A stretch of DNA of 64,000 nt from Pyropia haitanensis (taxonomy: Eukaryota; Rhodophyta; Bangiophyceae; Bangiales; Bangiaceae), in assembly GCA_008729055.1 (NCBI GenBank), contig SDUX01000002.1:6673485-6737484 (forward strand), in the 5' to 3' direction. Positions 52,155 to 62,874 of this stretch are shown here, piece after piece; position 1 is the stretch's first letter, and every line of letters begins with the position of its first letter. Position numbers and translations under genes: made by a program. The notes under the pieces are model-generated. The model saw only the letters and a program-made list of their open reading frames with translations, did no database searches and was not told where the DNA came from.

Positions 52155-54619
52155 TTACCATTGGCCGTCGAGCCGGCGGGTGAGGTCAAAGTGCGGGATG
52201 TTGGTGCTGATCTGCGTCTGCTGCGTGTGGCCCGCCTCGTGCAGCGTGTCGCGCATCCGCACGAGGAGCTCCGCGTAGGTCATGCTAGCCCAGGCGCGCT
52301 CCGGCCCCGCCCCCTCAATCGAATTGACGAACGCGTACGTCATGGCGCCCGTCGCGATGCCGCCGTCCGTGCGCGCGTCCGACGCGGTGCCCGCGTCGGC
52401 ACACGCCGACAGGGATATCGCCAGGCCCGCCGACCGTGCCGAAGGCGCCGCGTGGGACGCCCGCAGCGCTAGCTTGGCCGCCGGCAGCGGACGGCCGGTG
52501 GACGCCGAAATGGCCGCCTCGGCCGCCGACGTGCGGGGGCGGTGACGGTGGCGGGAGCCGCGGCGGTGGCGGTGGCGGCCGTGGGAGTCGTCGCCACGCT
52601 GGCGGCCGCGGCGGTCGACGCCGTCCTGCTCCTCATTGCTGGGGTGCGCCGACCCACTGGCAGGCGCCCGCAGCCGCGCGCCCGCCGGCTGGTGCGGCGC
52701 GTCCCCGCTGCTCGGGCTGCTGGCCGTCCCCCCCAGCGCCGAGAAGTTGATCGACCGGGTGCCGCGCCCGACGGCGGCGACCCCCCCCGTCAGTGGGACG
52801 GGAGAGAAGACGTAGGGCAAGTCCACGGCCGTCGCGCTGTGGCACGCATCAAACAGAACAAAGATCCGGACGCCCCGTGGGAGGGGCCGCACCAGCACGT
52901 CGTGCAGCGTGTCGTCAATGATGACGCCCGCGGTGGCGTAATCGACCGGCACGATCGCCTCGTCAAAGCCATCCTCTTCATCCCCCGAGGTATCCACCAC
53001 GCGCGTGCCGTGGCCCGCAAAGAACACCAACAGGGAGTCGCCCGCAGTGGCGCCCGCCACCAGGTCCCGCATGGCCTCCAGGATGGCCGCCCGCGTCGGT
53101 ATGCCCCGCAGGCGCGTCTGCCGGAGGTCGTGCGTGACGGGGTCATCGGTGAGGACCGTCAGGTCGGCGGGATCAAAGCCAAACTTGGTCGTCAGCAGGT
53201 ACCGCATGATGCGCACGTCGGTGGTCGGGCCCGCCAGAGCTGCCCGAGGGTCGTCCTTGTAGCCGGCGCCGATGAGCAGGGCCTTGCGCGCGAGTGGGCG
53301 CCACCGCGATGACGCGGCGTAGCGGGGGGGCTTGGCCGCCTCTGCCGCCACCGCCGCGGTCGGCTGCGCGCTGACAGACAGGTGGACAGTAGGCGGCGCG
53401 TTGGGCGGTTGCTCAAAGCGGGGAGACGGCAAGCGGTCGAGGCCAAACGACGGTATGGGGGGGGCAACGGGAATTGCCGACGCGCCGTCGGGGCACGGGT
53501 CGTTGTAGCCGGGGGGGGGGTCCCTCCGCCGCCGGATGACCACCGAAGCGGGCACCCTGCCGGGTTCGGACCGCGGGGGGGCGCCCGTTCGCCGCCGGTG
53601 GGGCCGGGGCGGGCGGCTGCCGGCCCCGCCACGCCGGTCGGACCGCCGCCCGTCCCGGCCGTGGCGGCCGCTGCGGTGGTGGCCGCCGTCGTCGGGTGCG
53701 GCCGCCACGTCACCGCGGCGAACGTCCAAGCTGCGGGAGCGGCGGCCGCCGCAGCCCGCCGACTGCGGCCCGAGCGCACGGTCCAGCCAGTGCACTTCGG
53801 GGGCGCCACCCGGACGGGTGCTTTGCCTCCCGCGCCGTTCGGTCGGGTTGTTGTCCCTTGTGGGGGAGCCACCGCCGGGGGACCTACCACTAGTGGCCCC
53901 CACCGACCGGCCCCGGCTGCGGGAGCGACGGCTGTGGGGCACGTGGTCGGCGGGCGGCCCGGCGAGGAGCTCCCGTGACCGGCTGCGGTGCTTTACGCCC
54001 AATTTCTCCCGCGGGGTGTCTACCCCGTCCCCTGTCGCGCCCGCCGTCCCGCCCTCGTCGACGCGCCGCCGCGGCGGCAACGACGCGGGTAGCGCGTCCG
54101 CTGCGGCAGCGGCCGTCGCGTGCCGCGGCGGCGGCGGCGGCTCCCACCCCGCGTCCGAGTGGGGCGGATGCCGCCAAAGGGTGGGGTGGTAGTGCGGCTC
54201 TGGGTAAATGACGGGCAGGGCGGCCGTCGCGCCCGCGTCAGCGCCCGCACCCGAGGCGGCGGCGGCGGCGGCGGCCGCCTCGGCCGCCTCTGCCGCATCG
54301 GCCGCTGCCGCCGCGGCGGCGGAGGCGGCGGCCAGGTTCTCCGACGCGATGCGCGCCTCGTGGGCGGCCGACGGGGTGTAGGCGGGGAGGGCGGTCGTGT
54401 CAAAGGGGTGGGTGGAGAGGGTGGCCAGCGCGGCCACCGCCGAGGCGCTCAGGGCTGACGTGTCTGCCGCGGAGGGGGGGGGGGGGGAACGCAGGGGGGA
54501 GGGCGGTGGGGGGGAGGGTGGTCCCGGCCGCCGACCGCCGCGTCCGTCGGCTCGTCGGCGACGTGCAGCATCGTTTGGGTCGTGGCTGCGGGGATGACAC
54601 GCCAAGGTAGGGGTGGCAT
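52155..54619 (-). CDS. Type I-like metacaspase, apparent 1-base frameshift in the N-terminal region
   Basis: Cysteine peptidase of the caspase fold (C14B), cutting after Arg/Lys and linked to stress and cell death. The catalytic domain starts RKALLIGAGYKDDPRAALAG, with TDVRIMRYLL. Catalytic His codon is 53010-53012 (VFFAGHGTRV) and catalytic Cys codon 52842-52844 (FDACHSATAVDLPY). The p10-like part contains AISLSACADAGTASDA and GAMTYAFVNSIEG, ending FDLTRRLDGQW. A His/Arg-rich insert (GRHRHRRGSRHRHRPR) separates the two halves. A long N-terminal region is Ala-rich, then Arg/Ser-rich. The catalytic frame has no ATG before the domain. One extra base in the G14 run at 54474-54487 links it to ATG 54619 (MPPLPWRVIPAATTQTMLHV), which I take as the start. 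No LSD1-type zinc finger is seen. Confidence 0.85.
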
Positions 54620-55672
54620 CCGCGGGAAGGAGGGAGGGGGGACGACGGGGGAGAAGAGGACGCGCACCGTGGTCGTCGGACAAAGACGCGTGCCGCGGCG
54701 GGTAGGGAGTGGGCAACGGAGTGGCCGACGCCGGCACTCGGGGGACACGCTAAGACCCGGCGAGAGAGGGAAAGTCGGAACAAACGGGGTGTCGCACGCT
54801 GTGGGCGCAGGATGGACGAGAGCAACTCATGATGCGGGGGCGTCAACTCCCCTTGCAGGTGCTCGACGGGCGCGGTTGGATGGAACGACGTCGGCTGTGC
54901 TGGGCCTCGCAGTTCGTGCGTCAGAAGAGGTTGGGTGCGGGTGCTGGCAGTCGTCTGTACATATGTTTCCACGTGATGTGTGCCGCGTTGCCCATCGCAG
55001 AGCGCGCGAGATGCAGTCGTTTGGAACGAGGACACTGCATTGATAGGTGACAGTCCCATTGGATGCGGGGTGATGGAAGGCAGCCACACTCGGTTCGCCG
55101 CGGCGCCGACGCTTGTGGCATGGATCACGCACCCAGGCACGTAAAATCTCGTCAGCGTGCAGACTTAATTTGTGCATTCAAATGCAATTCTTCTCACAAG
55201 TCAATCGTATCCAGTGTGACTGACACCAGCACGAAACGGGGGCTACAAGGATCAAGACAGTGTACATGCATGCGGACCATGCCCTTCCATTGGCTACCAC
55301 CAGATGAGTTGACTGAACGATGGGTTTACTGTCAGCGTCCATAGCGGGGCCGTCTCGCATGGATCCACAGCTTTCCAAAGCGCCAATCGTGTGTCTCAGA
55401 AGCGGGTGCGCGCGCTGGCACAGGCCGCTGGGCTGGGGCCTTTGAGCAGAACCCCACCATACCCTTCTTACATACATTCGTGGCAGTGGCGTGGTGGGCG
55501 CGAACGCGGCACGTCGTCGACGACCACCCTTCCTGTCCTCGTCGGCCCGTGGTGCCTACGGTTGTGGGGGTCGCCGTCCAGTCCGCCTGGATAAAAACCT
55601 TCCCCTCGAGCGCACGCGTGCCAGCCGCGGCAGGCGGCCACGTACCGCTGATCCCTGTTCCTCTTCCCCACC
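54620..55672. other. Divergent intergenic region between metacaspase and calnexin
   Basis: About 54800-55450 is less GC-rich than the flanking genes. A TATA-like ATAAAAA is at 55591-55597, about 80 bases before the calnexin ATG. No gene recognised. Confidence 0.45.
55591..55597 (+). promoter_or_regulatory. TATA-like element upstream of calnexin
   Basis: ATAAAAA in otherwise GC-rich DNA, 76 bases before the start codon. Position fits a core promoter with a short 5' UTR, but the match is single and unproven. Confidence 0.3.
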
Positions 55673-57646
55673 ATGGTGCGGATCCGCAGAAGCCGGCGGT
55701 CGCTGCCCGCGGCGGCCGCCGTCGTTGGCGTGGTGACCACTGTTGCCGCGGTGCTGCTGCTGGCGCTGGTCGTGTGCACGTCCCCGTCGCCCGCGGCGGC
55801 TGTAGAGGCTGCTGGGGACGCCGCGGAGGATGGCGGGTTTGGCGCCGAGGCGGGGGGGGATCTCGACCCGGACACGGTGGACCTGGGCGGCCCCGATGAC
55901 CTGAGCGGCCCCGCCGGCGAGGAGGAGGTGGACGACGACGAGCCTGACCTGCCGCCCTCCGCAGCGGAGACGCCCAAGGACCCCGAGGCTACCGCTGCCA
56001 TTGATCCGCCAACCGGCCCGAGCGCGTCGGTGTACACGGCGCCGTCCGCGGCTGGCGCCTTCTTCCTTGAGACCTTCCAGGGCGACTGGGAGTCGACGTG
56101 GGTCAAGTCTGGGATCTCCAAGTTCAGCGGCCCCTGGGCAGTCGGTGGCGGTGCTGCGCCGGGCATTCCCGGCGACAAGAGCCTCATTGTCACCCGCCGC
56201 GCGCGGCACTATGGCATATCCGCGCCTGCGAGCACGGGCGACCTGGCGGGTAAGGACTTCGTGCTGCAGTACGAGGTGAAGCTGGAGGACGGTCTCACCT
56301 GTGGGGGCGCCTACCTGAAGCTCCCGGCCGCTCCGTTCAAGGACCTGCTTAAGTTTGATTCGGACACCCCCTACTCGATCATGTTCGGCCCGGACAAGTG
56401 TGGGGCGACGGACAAGGTGCACTTTATTTTCCAGTCCAAGCACCCCAAGACGGGCAAGATGACGGAGCACCACCTCAAGTCGCCGCCCCCGATTGCCGCG
56501 GCCGACAAGAAGACCCACCTGTACACGCTGGCGGTGCTTGCGAATGGCTCGTACTCAGTGTCGGTGGACGGGGAGGTGAAGCGCAATGGCGAGCTGTCTG
56601 AGGACTTTGAGCCGCCGGTGCAGCCCGCTGAGGAGATTGACGACGCGGAGGACACCAAGCCGTCTGACTGGGTGGACGAGGCCAAGATCTCCGACCCGGA
56701 AGCGACCAAGCCAGATGACTGGGACGAGGATGCGCCCGCTGAGATCCCCGATGCGGCCGCTGTTATGCCCGATAATTGGCTCGTTGACGAGCCCGCCAAG
56801 ATCCCTGACCCGAACGCCAAGAAGGCGGAAGCCTGGGATGATGAGGAGGACGGCGAATGGACGGCTCCGCTGGTGGACAACCCGAAGTGCGCTGACGCTG
56901 GCTGTGGCGAGTGGACCCGTCCCATGATTGCCAACCCTGCGTACAAGGGCAAGTGGACGGCTCCTATGGTGGACAATCCGGCGTATCGTGGGGTGTGGAA
57001 GCCTCGCAAGATCCCTAACCCCGACTACTACGAGGTGGGTGCGGTGAAGCTTCTGCCGGTCGAGGCGGTCGGCGTGGAGATCTGGAGCATGGACCAGGGC
57101 ATCCTGTTTGACAACGTGCTGTTGGGTAATGACGTATCTGGCGCGAGCGGCTTTGCCGACGCCACGTGGAAGGTGAAGAAGGCGGCGGAGGACGAGGTGT
57201 CTGCCGCCGAGGCCAAGAAGGCGAAGGAGGAGGCCAAGGAAGCTGAGGCCGGCAAGGACCCCGCGCCGGGACTGGCTGCCAAGGTGCTGGCGATGCTGTC
57301 GACCGCAGAGCATGCCCTGCAGCCGCTGGAGCAGATGGTGCGGGACAGCGGCCTGGAGCCAGTCCTGGACAAGCTGGTGGTCGCGGGTGTCCGGACGCCG
57401 ATGCTGCTGTGCGCCGCCGCACCGCTGGCGGTCGTGGTGATGCTGCTGTCGTGCATGGGCGGCCGCCGCAAGCGGCCGACGCCAGCTATGCCGGCCGCCG
57501 CGTCGGCGCCGGTGGTGCCAGTTGTGCCTGTTGTGCCTGCCGATGGCGCTGAGCCCGCCGCCGAGAGCATCGACAAGCCGGCAGTTGCGGGTGTGTCTGT
57601 GGAAGCGGTGGGTGTGCGCAAGCGCCGTGGTGCGAGGGAGGAGTAG
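55673..57646 (+). CDS. CNX: Calnexin
   Basis: ER membrane lectin chaperone that holds monoglucosylated glycoproteins for folding. 657 residues. The N-terminal signal anchor is SLPAAAAVVGVVTTVAAVLLLALVV, followed by an acidic stretch. The lectin domain has FFLETFQGDWESTWVKS, CGGAYLKL and YSIMFGPDKCG, with a pair of Cys. The P-domain shows repeats of both types: KPSDWVDEAKISDPEATKPDDW, then GEWTAPLVDNP, GEWTRPMIANPAYKGKW and GVWKPRKIPNPDY. After IWSMDQGILFDNVLLG comes an Ala/Lys/Glu helix, a transmembrane segment at about residues 575-595 (MLLCAAAPLAVVVMLLSC) and a basic cytosolic tail ending KRRGAREE. The membrane segment makes it calnexin, not calreticulin. Complete frame, ATG 55673. Confidence 0.95.
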   Translation: MVRIRRSRRSLPAAAAVVGVVTTVAAVLLLALVVCTSPSPAAAVEAAGDAAEDGGFGAEAGGDLDPDTVDLGGPDDLSGPAGEEEVDDDEPDLPPSAAETPKDPEATAAIDPPTGPSASVYTAPSAAGAFFLETFQGDWESTWVKSGISKFSGPWAVGGGAAPGIPGDKSLIVTRRARHYGISAPASTGDLAGKDFVLQYEVKLEDGLTCGGAYLKLPAAPFKDLLKFDSDTPYSIMFGPDKCGATDKVHFIFQSKHPKTGKMTEHHLKSPPPIAAADKKTHLYTLAVLANGSYSVSVDGEVKRNGELSEDFEPPVQPAEEIDDAEDTKPSDWVDEAKISDPEATKPDDWDEDAPAEIPDAAAVMPDNWLVDEPAKIPDPNAKKAEAWDDEEDGEWTAPLVDNPKCADAGCGEWTRPMIANPAYKGKWTAPMVDNPAYRGVWKPRKIPNPDYYEVGAVKLLPVEAVGVEIWSMDQGILFDNVLLGNDVSGASGFADATWKVKKAAEDEVSAAEAKKAKEEAKEAEAGKDPAPGLAAKVLAMLSTAEHALQPLEQMVRDSGLEPVLDKLVVAGVRTPMLLCAAAPLAVVVMLLSCMGGRRKRPTPAMPAAASAPVVPVVPVVPADGAEPAAESIDKPAVAGVSVEAVGVRKRRGAREE

Positions 57647-58150
57647 GTCTGTTGCTCTGCCGCGCGTGCCGTGGGGGGCGTGCGCGTCATTGTCTCATCA
57701 TTGTGTCATGTCTCGCGCGCCAGATCGAATCGTGTAGTGAAGGTTTGGCTGTGTGGTGTGGCTGGGTGCCGGGTACTGTGTGTTGTGTGCTGGGTGCTGT
57801 GCGTTGCGCGTGTATGTTGCTTTCCACTTGCGCAGATCCTGTTGTTTCGTCTGGTTGGTGTCTTTTTGTCCACCCCTTGTGCGGTCAATCTTTTGGACCT
57901 TGGATGGTGGGAGGCCTGATCGGCTCTTGACGCAGCACAATAGGTGGGCTGATTCCATTCTCTCGACTACCAGAAAAAAAGAGTGCACCCTCGTGACCAG
58001 ACAATCCTGTGACAAGCGAAGAAACAAGCGCAACTCCACAAGCCTATTGATCCAGGCAGACGAGCACAGCAAGCATCAAGTAGAACAAACGCGTCCTATC
58101 CGCCCCCCGTGCGGGCTCCTCCGACTGCATTCGCGGCGCAAGCACGCTTC
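57647..58150. other. Convergent intergenic region
   Basis: About 500 bp of less GC-rich DNA, T/G-rich just after the calnexin stop, fitting two facing 3' UTRs. No gene seen. Confidence 0.55.
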
Positions 58151-58813
58151 TCACTTGGTCTCACCATCCGTGGAGCCTTGCCCCTCAAATGGACACGGCT
58201 GACCCAAGTGCTTTCCGACCGTCACCGTGTAGCCGTTCACTGGGTCGGCGAAAGTGACTTCACGCGAGCCATACCACTGTGTATGTGGCTGCTGCAGCAC
58301 ATGGACGTGCGACGGAAGAGAGGTGGCCACCTCGTCGGGGTCCGGCCCCTTCAGGTAGATCGCCACACCCTTACCCAGCGACCCGTCACCCGCGGCGCGG
58401 CCCATAGGGTGCTCAGTATTGCGAGTCTCCATCATCAGATCCGATGCCGTCCCGCTCTTACCGGTGCCCGATAGATACGCAAAAGTAATGGACGGCCACG
58501 CGGACGCGTCCGTCGCGGTCATCTGGCGGTCGGCGTCGACTCCCATGCACAGCTTGAAGCCGAGAACGCCTACATAAAAGGCGAGCGACGCGGGCATATC
58601 ATGGACGACAAGGCAAGCGATGGCCCCAGTGATGGCCCCGCGGACGGCAGCCGCCGCCTCGTTGGTTTCCTCGCCTTCGGCAGCAACCGCCTGGTCGGTT
58701 TTCTCGCCCTCAGTAGCGGCCTCGGCAGGGGTCTTCATCGAAGCGTCCACTCCGTCGTGCTTGGCCGCGGACAGAGGGGTGTCGACAGACGCACCTCCCG
58801 TGACTTGCTCCAT
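58151..58813 (-). CDS. Glyoxalase/VOC-superfamily protein
   Basis: Small vicinal-oxygen-chelate (glyoxalase/dioxygenase-like) protein, 220 residues from ATG 58813. A Glu/Ala-rich leader of about 60 residues precedes one VOC module: AIACLVVHDMPASLAFYVGVLGFKL, SITFAYLSG, DLMMETRN, GVAIYLKGPDPDEV and a terminal VTFADPVNGYTVTVGKH. This resembles single-domain bacterial VOC proteins rather than lactoylglutathione lyase; substrate unknown. The frame extends to 59077 without similarity and reads as 5' UTR. A TATAAA lies about 200 bases upstream. Confidence 0.8.
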   Translation of the reverse strand: MEQVTGGASVDTPLSAAKHDGVDASMKTPAEAATEGEKTDQAVAAEGEETNEAAAAVRGAITGAIACLVVHDMPASLAFYVGVLGFKLCMGVDADRQMTATDASAWPSITFAYLSGTGKSGTASDLMMETRNTEHPMGRAAGDGSLGKGVAIYLKGPDPDEVATSLPSHVHVLQQPHTQWYGSREVTFADPVNGYTVTVGKHLGQPCPFEGQGSTDGETK

Positions 58814-59773
58814 CGCTGGCAAACAGGGATACGGCGTGTGTGCAGAGAAGAGGGGGGTCGAGATCCGTCTGAGTACGCAGACGAAACCGGATGCAGGTCG
58901 GAACGCGTTCGGAAGTAGGGGGCGTGATGCTTGCCGGCGGTGATACGGTGAGAGGTGCGCGTGGTGGGGGCGAGCACGGACAGTTTCTCTCCGTGCGACC
59001 ATCCGCTGCACATTTATACTGGCGGACGCGGAGAAAGCGGTCCAAGTCCATCCCGTCCCCGCGGTGACACGCCCCACACTTGCTCCTGCTCACACGCAGG
59101 CTTCTGCCGGGCCGGCACCAGCTAGCTCACGCGCTTGGAAAGTTGTCTGAGCGGCCTGGCAAGTGCGCCCGGGGATGTATCGAAACCCGCCCACGTGCGC
59201 TTGCATCGCGGGACGGCAGGGCGCACGTGCGTTTCGGATCCTGTCTCTCCCCCTGTGGACGGCCACCCAGCGGCGCCCCTTGCAAGGGCGGCAGTTGCGC
59301 TTTGGAGGAGGGGTGTTCATCCGTCCCGTGGGCTTCCAAATCCAGGCTGGGGCCACTGTCAGGCGGATATGGCTTCGCCGGGGTACGGGCCCCGCACCAA
59401 TAGCGGAGGCGCGGCAGGCCACTGGCCGCAGATGCACTGCATGAGGCCTGTGGACCTGCTTTGTTCGTGACACCTTCAGAGGATAGCTACGTCTTTCCAG
59501 CGTCTCTGATTGCTGGTACAGCCCCGGAAGGCGCAGTGGGTGGTGCTGTCGGGCGCAACCGCGACGTTCGCCTCGCTCTGCGAGGTGTCAGGCTGCCTTG
59601 ACGTCTTGCCGCTCCTAGACTGTCTGATTTGCACGGCCCAAAGGCGTCAAGCACACCAGCTGGTCTTGGCACACAGAACAGTGCGATAGGAAAAGCAGTC
59701 TGACGAGAAGAGAATACAATCAGACTGACCCCTCTCGATGGCTCTTCTTCATCTCCTGCCTATATGCAGCCGT
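58814..59773. other. Intergenic region, moderate GC
   Basis: Promoter side of the VOC gene, then about 650 bases of mixed sequence up to the first 505-bp repeat. Short open frames only; none recognised. Confidence 0.5.
59013..59018 (-). promoter_or_regulatory. Putative TATA box of the VOC gene
   Basis: TATAAA on the minus strand, about 200 bases before ATG 58813, in GC-rich surroundings. Position is plausible for a core promoter with a 170-base leader. Confidence 0.35.
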
Positions 59774-60278
59774 TTACTCCTGCCTCCAGACGCGGGTGTG
59801 CCAATAGATACACGTTTATATATTGGCTCGGCCGGGTGCGTGTGTGTCCAAAGATCGCCACAGCAAGCCGGCCAAACCTTGGGCGCGAGAATGTGCTCGC
59901 GCCCAGAACAAGAGAGGGCAAACAGCGTGCCCCGCAAAGGAGGCAGGCAAGAAGAAGCACTCGCCCACGGTGAGTCTCACGCGGGCGCCAAGCCGGGAAG
60001 GTGGGAGGGAGCGTCTCGCGCAGCGCCGAGAGCGCTGGCGCGAGGGCAAACGAACGTGCCGGCCGTCGGCGGCCGGCGGTCCCCCCCGCGCCCCCAGCTG
60101 ATATCCCCCCCGCCCCTGGCTGGAGCGGCGGAGATCCTCCACCCGTGGAGGGCGGGGATAGCTGGCCGGTCGGCGGCTCCCAATCCGCCACCCCTCACAA
60201 TTAGAGAGAGAGAAGCAATGTCAATAAGCCCACCCGCTTGGCGCAGACATAACAGCTTAACACGAACAAACAAGACAT
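59774..60278 (+). repeat. 505-bp direct repeat, copy 1
   Basis: Runs from TTACTCCTGCCTCCAGACGC to CACGAACAAACAAGACAT. The same 505 bases recur at 62307-62811 with about four substitutions noticed by eye (A/C near the left end; the other three C/T). An AT-rich TTTATATATTGG lies about 40 bases in and could be a promoter element. No terminal inverted repeat or TG...CA ends. Confidence 0.93.
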
Positions 60279-61315
60279 AACCATGGCTCGACCACCCCTT
60301 TCGCAACCACCTGGTGTGCGCCCACGGTTGTAGAAAACTGCCAAGGCATCATTGAAGACGCAACCCTCTGATGGCCGCCAGCATCCAATGCTCGGACTGC
60401 CCGAGAACTGCTGATGCAGTACCGCGTTCGTTACCGTTCGCCCAACCCCTAAGCCAGGTCAGTAGTCCTCATGCTCGAGTACCCCTCTCCATTTGCAATG
60501 TTCTGATACACAAATGTCACAGCGTCTCCATCAACAGCTATGCTTCCAACCCGTCCCTCCACTCCGCTCTGCCCCCCCCTTCTGCTCAACCGCTGTCGTG
60601 GAGCGCACTCCTGCAATGTGAGAGTGTGCGCGACTGTGGGCTGGGCCATGTGCGCCTGCACGCGCTCTAGAACCGGGCGTCAGTCGGGGCCTGTGTTATC
60701 ACCGACGGGACGGCACACAATGAGCGACGCTCTCCCGCTTGGGGAGAGCGCCACGGGGACGGGAAGAGAGGGTGCGCCACGGAGCGCACATGCACGATCA
60801 GGAGCCACGGGGTGGCCGCGCCAGGGCGAGCGCGGCGAGTTGTACGTGCTGGAGCTCGTGACAACCGGCAAAAAGGATTTTATGCTCACTCTTGGCCCGT
60901 CGAGGCCAGACCACGAGAGACTTCCAATCTACACTCCTCCACACAATACCTGCTCACCCCCCACTGGGCCGCTCTGGTGTCCTCGCCCACTGGTCCGTCT
61001 TTTCCAGGGGGCCCTCTCCCTCAGCCTCCTTTGAACACGGGTCGATTCGTTTTGCTTGGGTAAGGAGATGCACGCAGCGCGCTGTCGTCCAGACCACTCT
61101 GCGATAGCGCGCCATGCATGGTCAGCCGAGCAAGCCCGAATTGGGGAGCACGGCCGTCCAGAATCACGCCCCCGACGCGTGCCGCTAGAAGACTGCCACG
61201 TCTAGTCGATGACTCCGCCGGCCTTGTCCCCACTCGCCCCTCGTCGGCACCGGTCTGGATACCCCAACAGCCGCGGCCGACGGTGCAAGTGGTCCTGGCT
61301 GGCAGTACGGATGGC

Positions 61316-61561
61316 TCACGGACGGCTCCGCCCGCCATGCAAGGCATGCGCGGCAACCGCCACGTCCACCGACGGTATCAGCCTGTCCTTGACCGCCGCG
61401 GCAAGGCCCCGCAAGGTCGGGCACGAAACTTGTTCTTCTTGGTCGTCTGCCGAGGGCGGCTGGGGCTCGGTGCCTTTGGCGTCATCAGACGCGTCGGCCT
61501 TGGCGTCGGCAGGGGCATCTGCCTTGGCGTCGGAGCTGGGTGGCTTGGGATCCGCCCACAT
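61316..61561 (-). CDS. Small hypothetical frame, Asp/Ala/Lys-rich
   Basis: 81 residues from ATG 61561: MWADPKPPSSDAKADAPADA, then DASDDAKG and a helical-looking LRGLAAAVKDRLIPSVDVAV. The ADAK-type repeats make it low complexity. No family recognised; could be an exon or chance. Confidence 0.22.
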   Translation of the reverse strand: MWADPKPPSSDAKADAPADAKADASDDAKGTEPQPPSADDQEEQVSCPTLRGLAAAVKDRLIPSVDVAVAAHALHGGRSRP

Positions 61562-61889
61562 GATGGGCACGCAAAGCCTCTGGGGACCAGGGAGGGGTTG
61601 GGAGGGAGAGCAGGGCAGGGGGAAGGAGAGGGATGGATACAAGGGTGCTTGGCCAGAGGGTGTGCCGCTGGGGGCGATCCCTGTGTGCCGCAGGCACCCT
61701 GTCAGGGCCACGGGTAGCGCAGGGGGGAACAGTCTCGTGGCAAGCGTCTGCTCTTCTCCGTGGGGGGGTGCGGGGTCAGGCCACGAGCGGGGGGATCTTA
61801 TTGCCTTGCAAGGCCAGCCGTTCGACAAGTGCCGACACGACCCCACCACGATTAAATGCGCTGCGCGTGTGTCTACCCCCAGTCACGTG

Positions 61890-62160
61890 CTGGGGCCTGA
61901 CCAAGACCCCCAGTCCCCATGAGGGTCGGGACGGCCGTGGCCCCGTGGAGCAACTAGCTGCGTCCGCTCTGTCCCGCGGATGTGCGGGAGAGTACCCCTC
62001 TGCATCCCTGCATCCGCTCCCGGCCAGGGCTGGGCACCTGACCAAGACCCATGAGATCCTGCCCCAGCGGGGGTTGCGACGGCCGTCATGCCACGAGAAA
62101 ACACACTGCGTCCGCGCTGTCGCGCGGATGCTTGGGAGAGCGCCTCCCGTCCGCCTCGTA
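61890..62160 (+). repeat. Imperfect tandem duplication, about 145 bp per unit
   Basis: Two diverged units share, in order, CTGACCAAGACCC, GACGGCCGT, CTGCGTCCGC, TGTC-CGCGGATG and GGGAGAG. Unit starts lie near 61890 and 62036. Present between the two 505-bp repeats. Confidence 0.6.
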
Positions 62161-62306
62161 GGACACCTTGCTGCGCCGGCTGACACCGTGTCCATGGTGG
62201 CCATCGATTGGTTGCACGGACATGGCGTGCCAGCTGACCCGATGCCGCCAGCGAGGCTCTGGTGGGCCTCGTGGCCCGCACTGGACCACCGGCGCAGTGC
62301 TACCAA

Positions 62307-62811
62307 TTACTCCTGCCTCCAGCCGCGGGTGTGCCAATAGATACACGTTTATATATTGGCTCGGCCGGGTGCGTGTGTGTCCAAAGATCGCCACAGCAAG
62401 CCGGCCAAACCTTGGGCGCGAGAATGTGCTCGCGCCCAGAACAAGAGAGGGCAAACAGCGTGCCCCGCAAAGGAGGCAGGCAAGAAGAAGCACTCGCCCA
62501 CGGTGAGTCTCACGCGGGCGCCAAGCCGGGAAGGTGGGAGGGAGCGTCTCGCGCAGCGCCGAGAGCGCTGGCGTGAGGGCAAACGAACGTGCCGGCCGTC
62601 GGCGGCCGGCGGTCCCCCCCGCGCCCCCAGCTGATATCCCCCCCGCCCCTGGCTGGAGCGGCGGAGATCCCCCACCCGTGGAGGGCGGGGACAGCTGGCC
62701 GGTCGGCGGCTCCCAATCCGCCACCCCTCACAATTAGAGAGAGAGAAGCAATGTCAATAAGCCCACCCGCTTGGCGCAGACATAACAGCTTAACACGAAC
62801 AAACAAGACAT
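62307..62811 (+). repeat. 505-bp direct repeat, copy 2
   Basis: Same length and boundaries as the copy at 59774-60278, about 99 percent identical by eye. Directly followed after one base by a third copy of its first 30 bases. Short frames on both strands repeat in both copies and are not convincing genes. Confidence 0.93.
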
Positions 62812-62812
62812 A

Positions 62813-62842
62813 TTACTCCTGCCTCCAGCCGCGGGTGTGCCA
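62813..62842 (+). repeat. 30-bp partial third copy of the direct-repeat left end
   Basis: TTACTCCTGCCTCCAGCCGC and the next ten bases match the left end of copy 2 exactly, then the sequences diverge. It lies 33 bases beyond the stop of the recombinase gene. Confidence 0.9.
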
Positions 62843-62874
62843 GAAGATGGAGATGGCCGCGGCGCCGGTGGTCG

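Larger units (their letters stand above)
60279..62306. other. Two-kilobase segment between the 505-bp direct repeats
   Basis: Moderate GC, no long homopolymers. Contains an imperfect tandem pair (61890-62160) and a small minus-strand frame (61561-61316), listed separately. No recombinase, reverse transcriptase or other mobile-element protein is visible here. Confidence 0.5.

Noticed and set aside
59816..60142. Frames of about 100 codons inside the 505-bp repeat, present in both copies
   Set aside because: They are repeated only because the DNA is repeated; no domain or coding bias separates one strand from the other.
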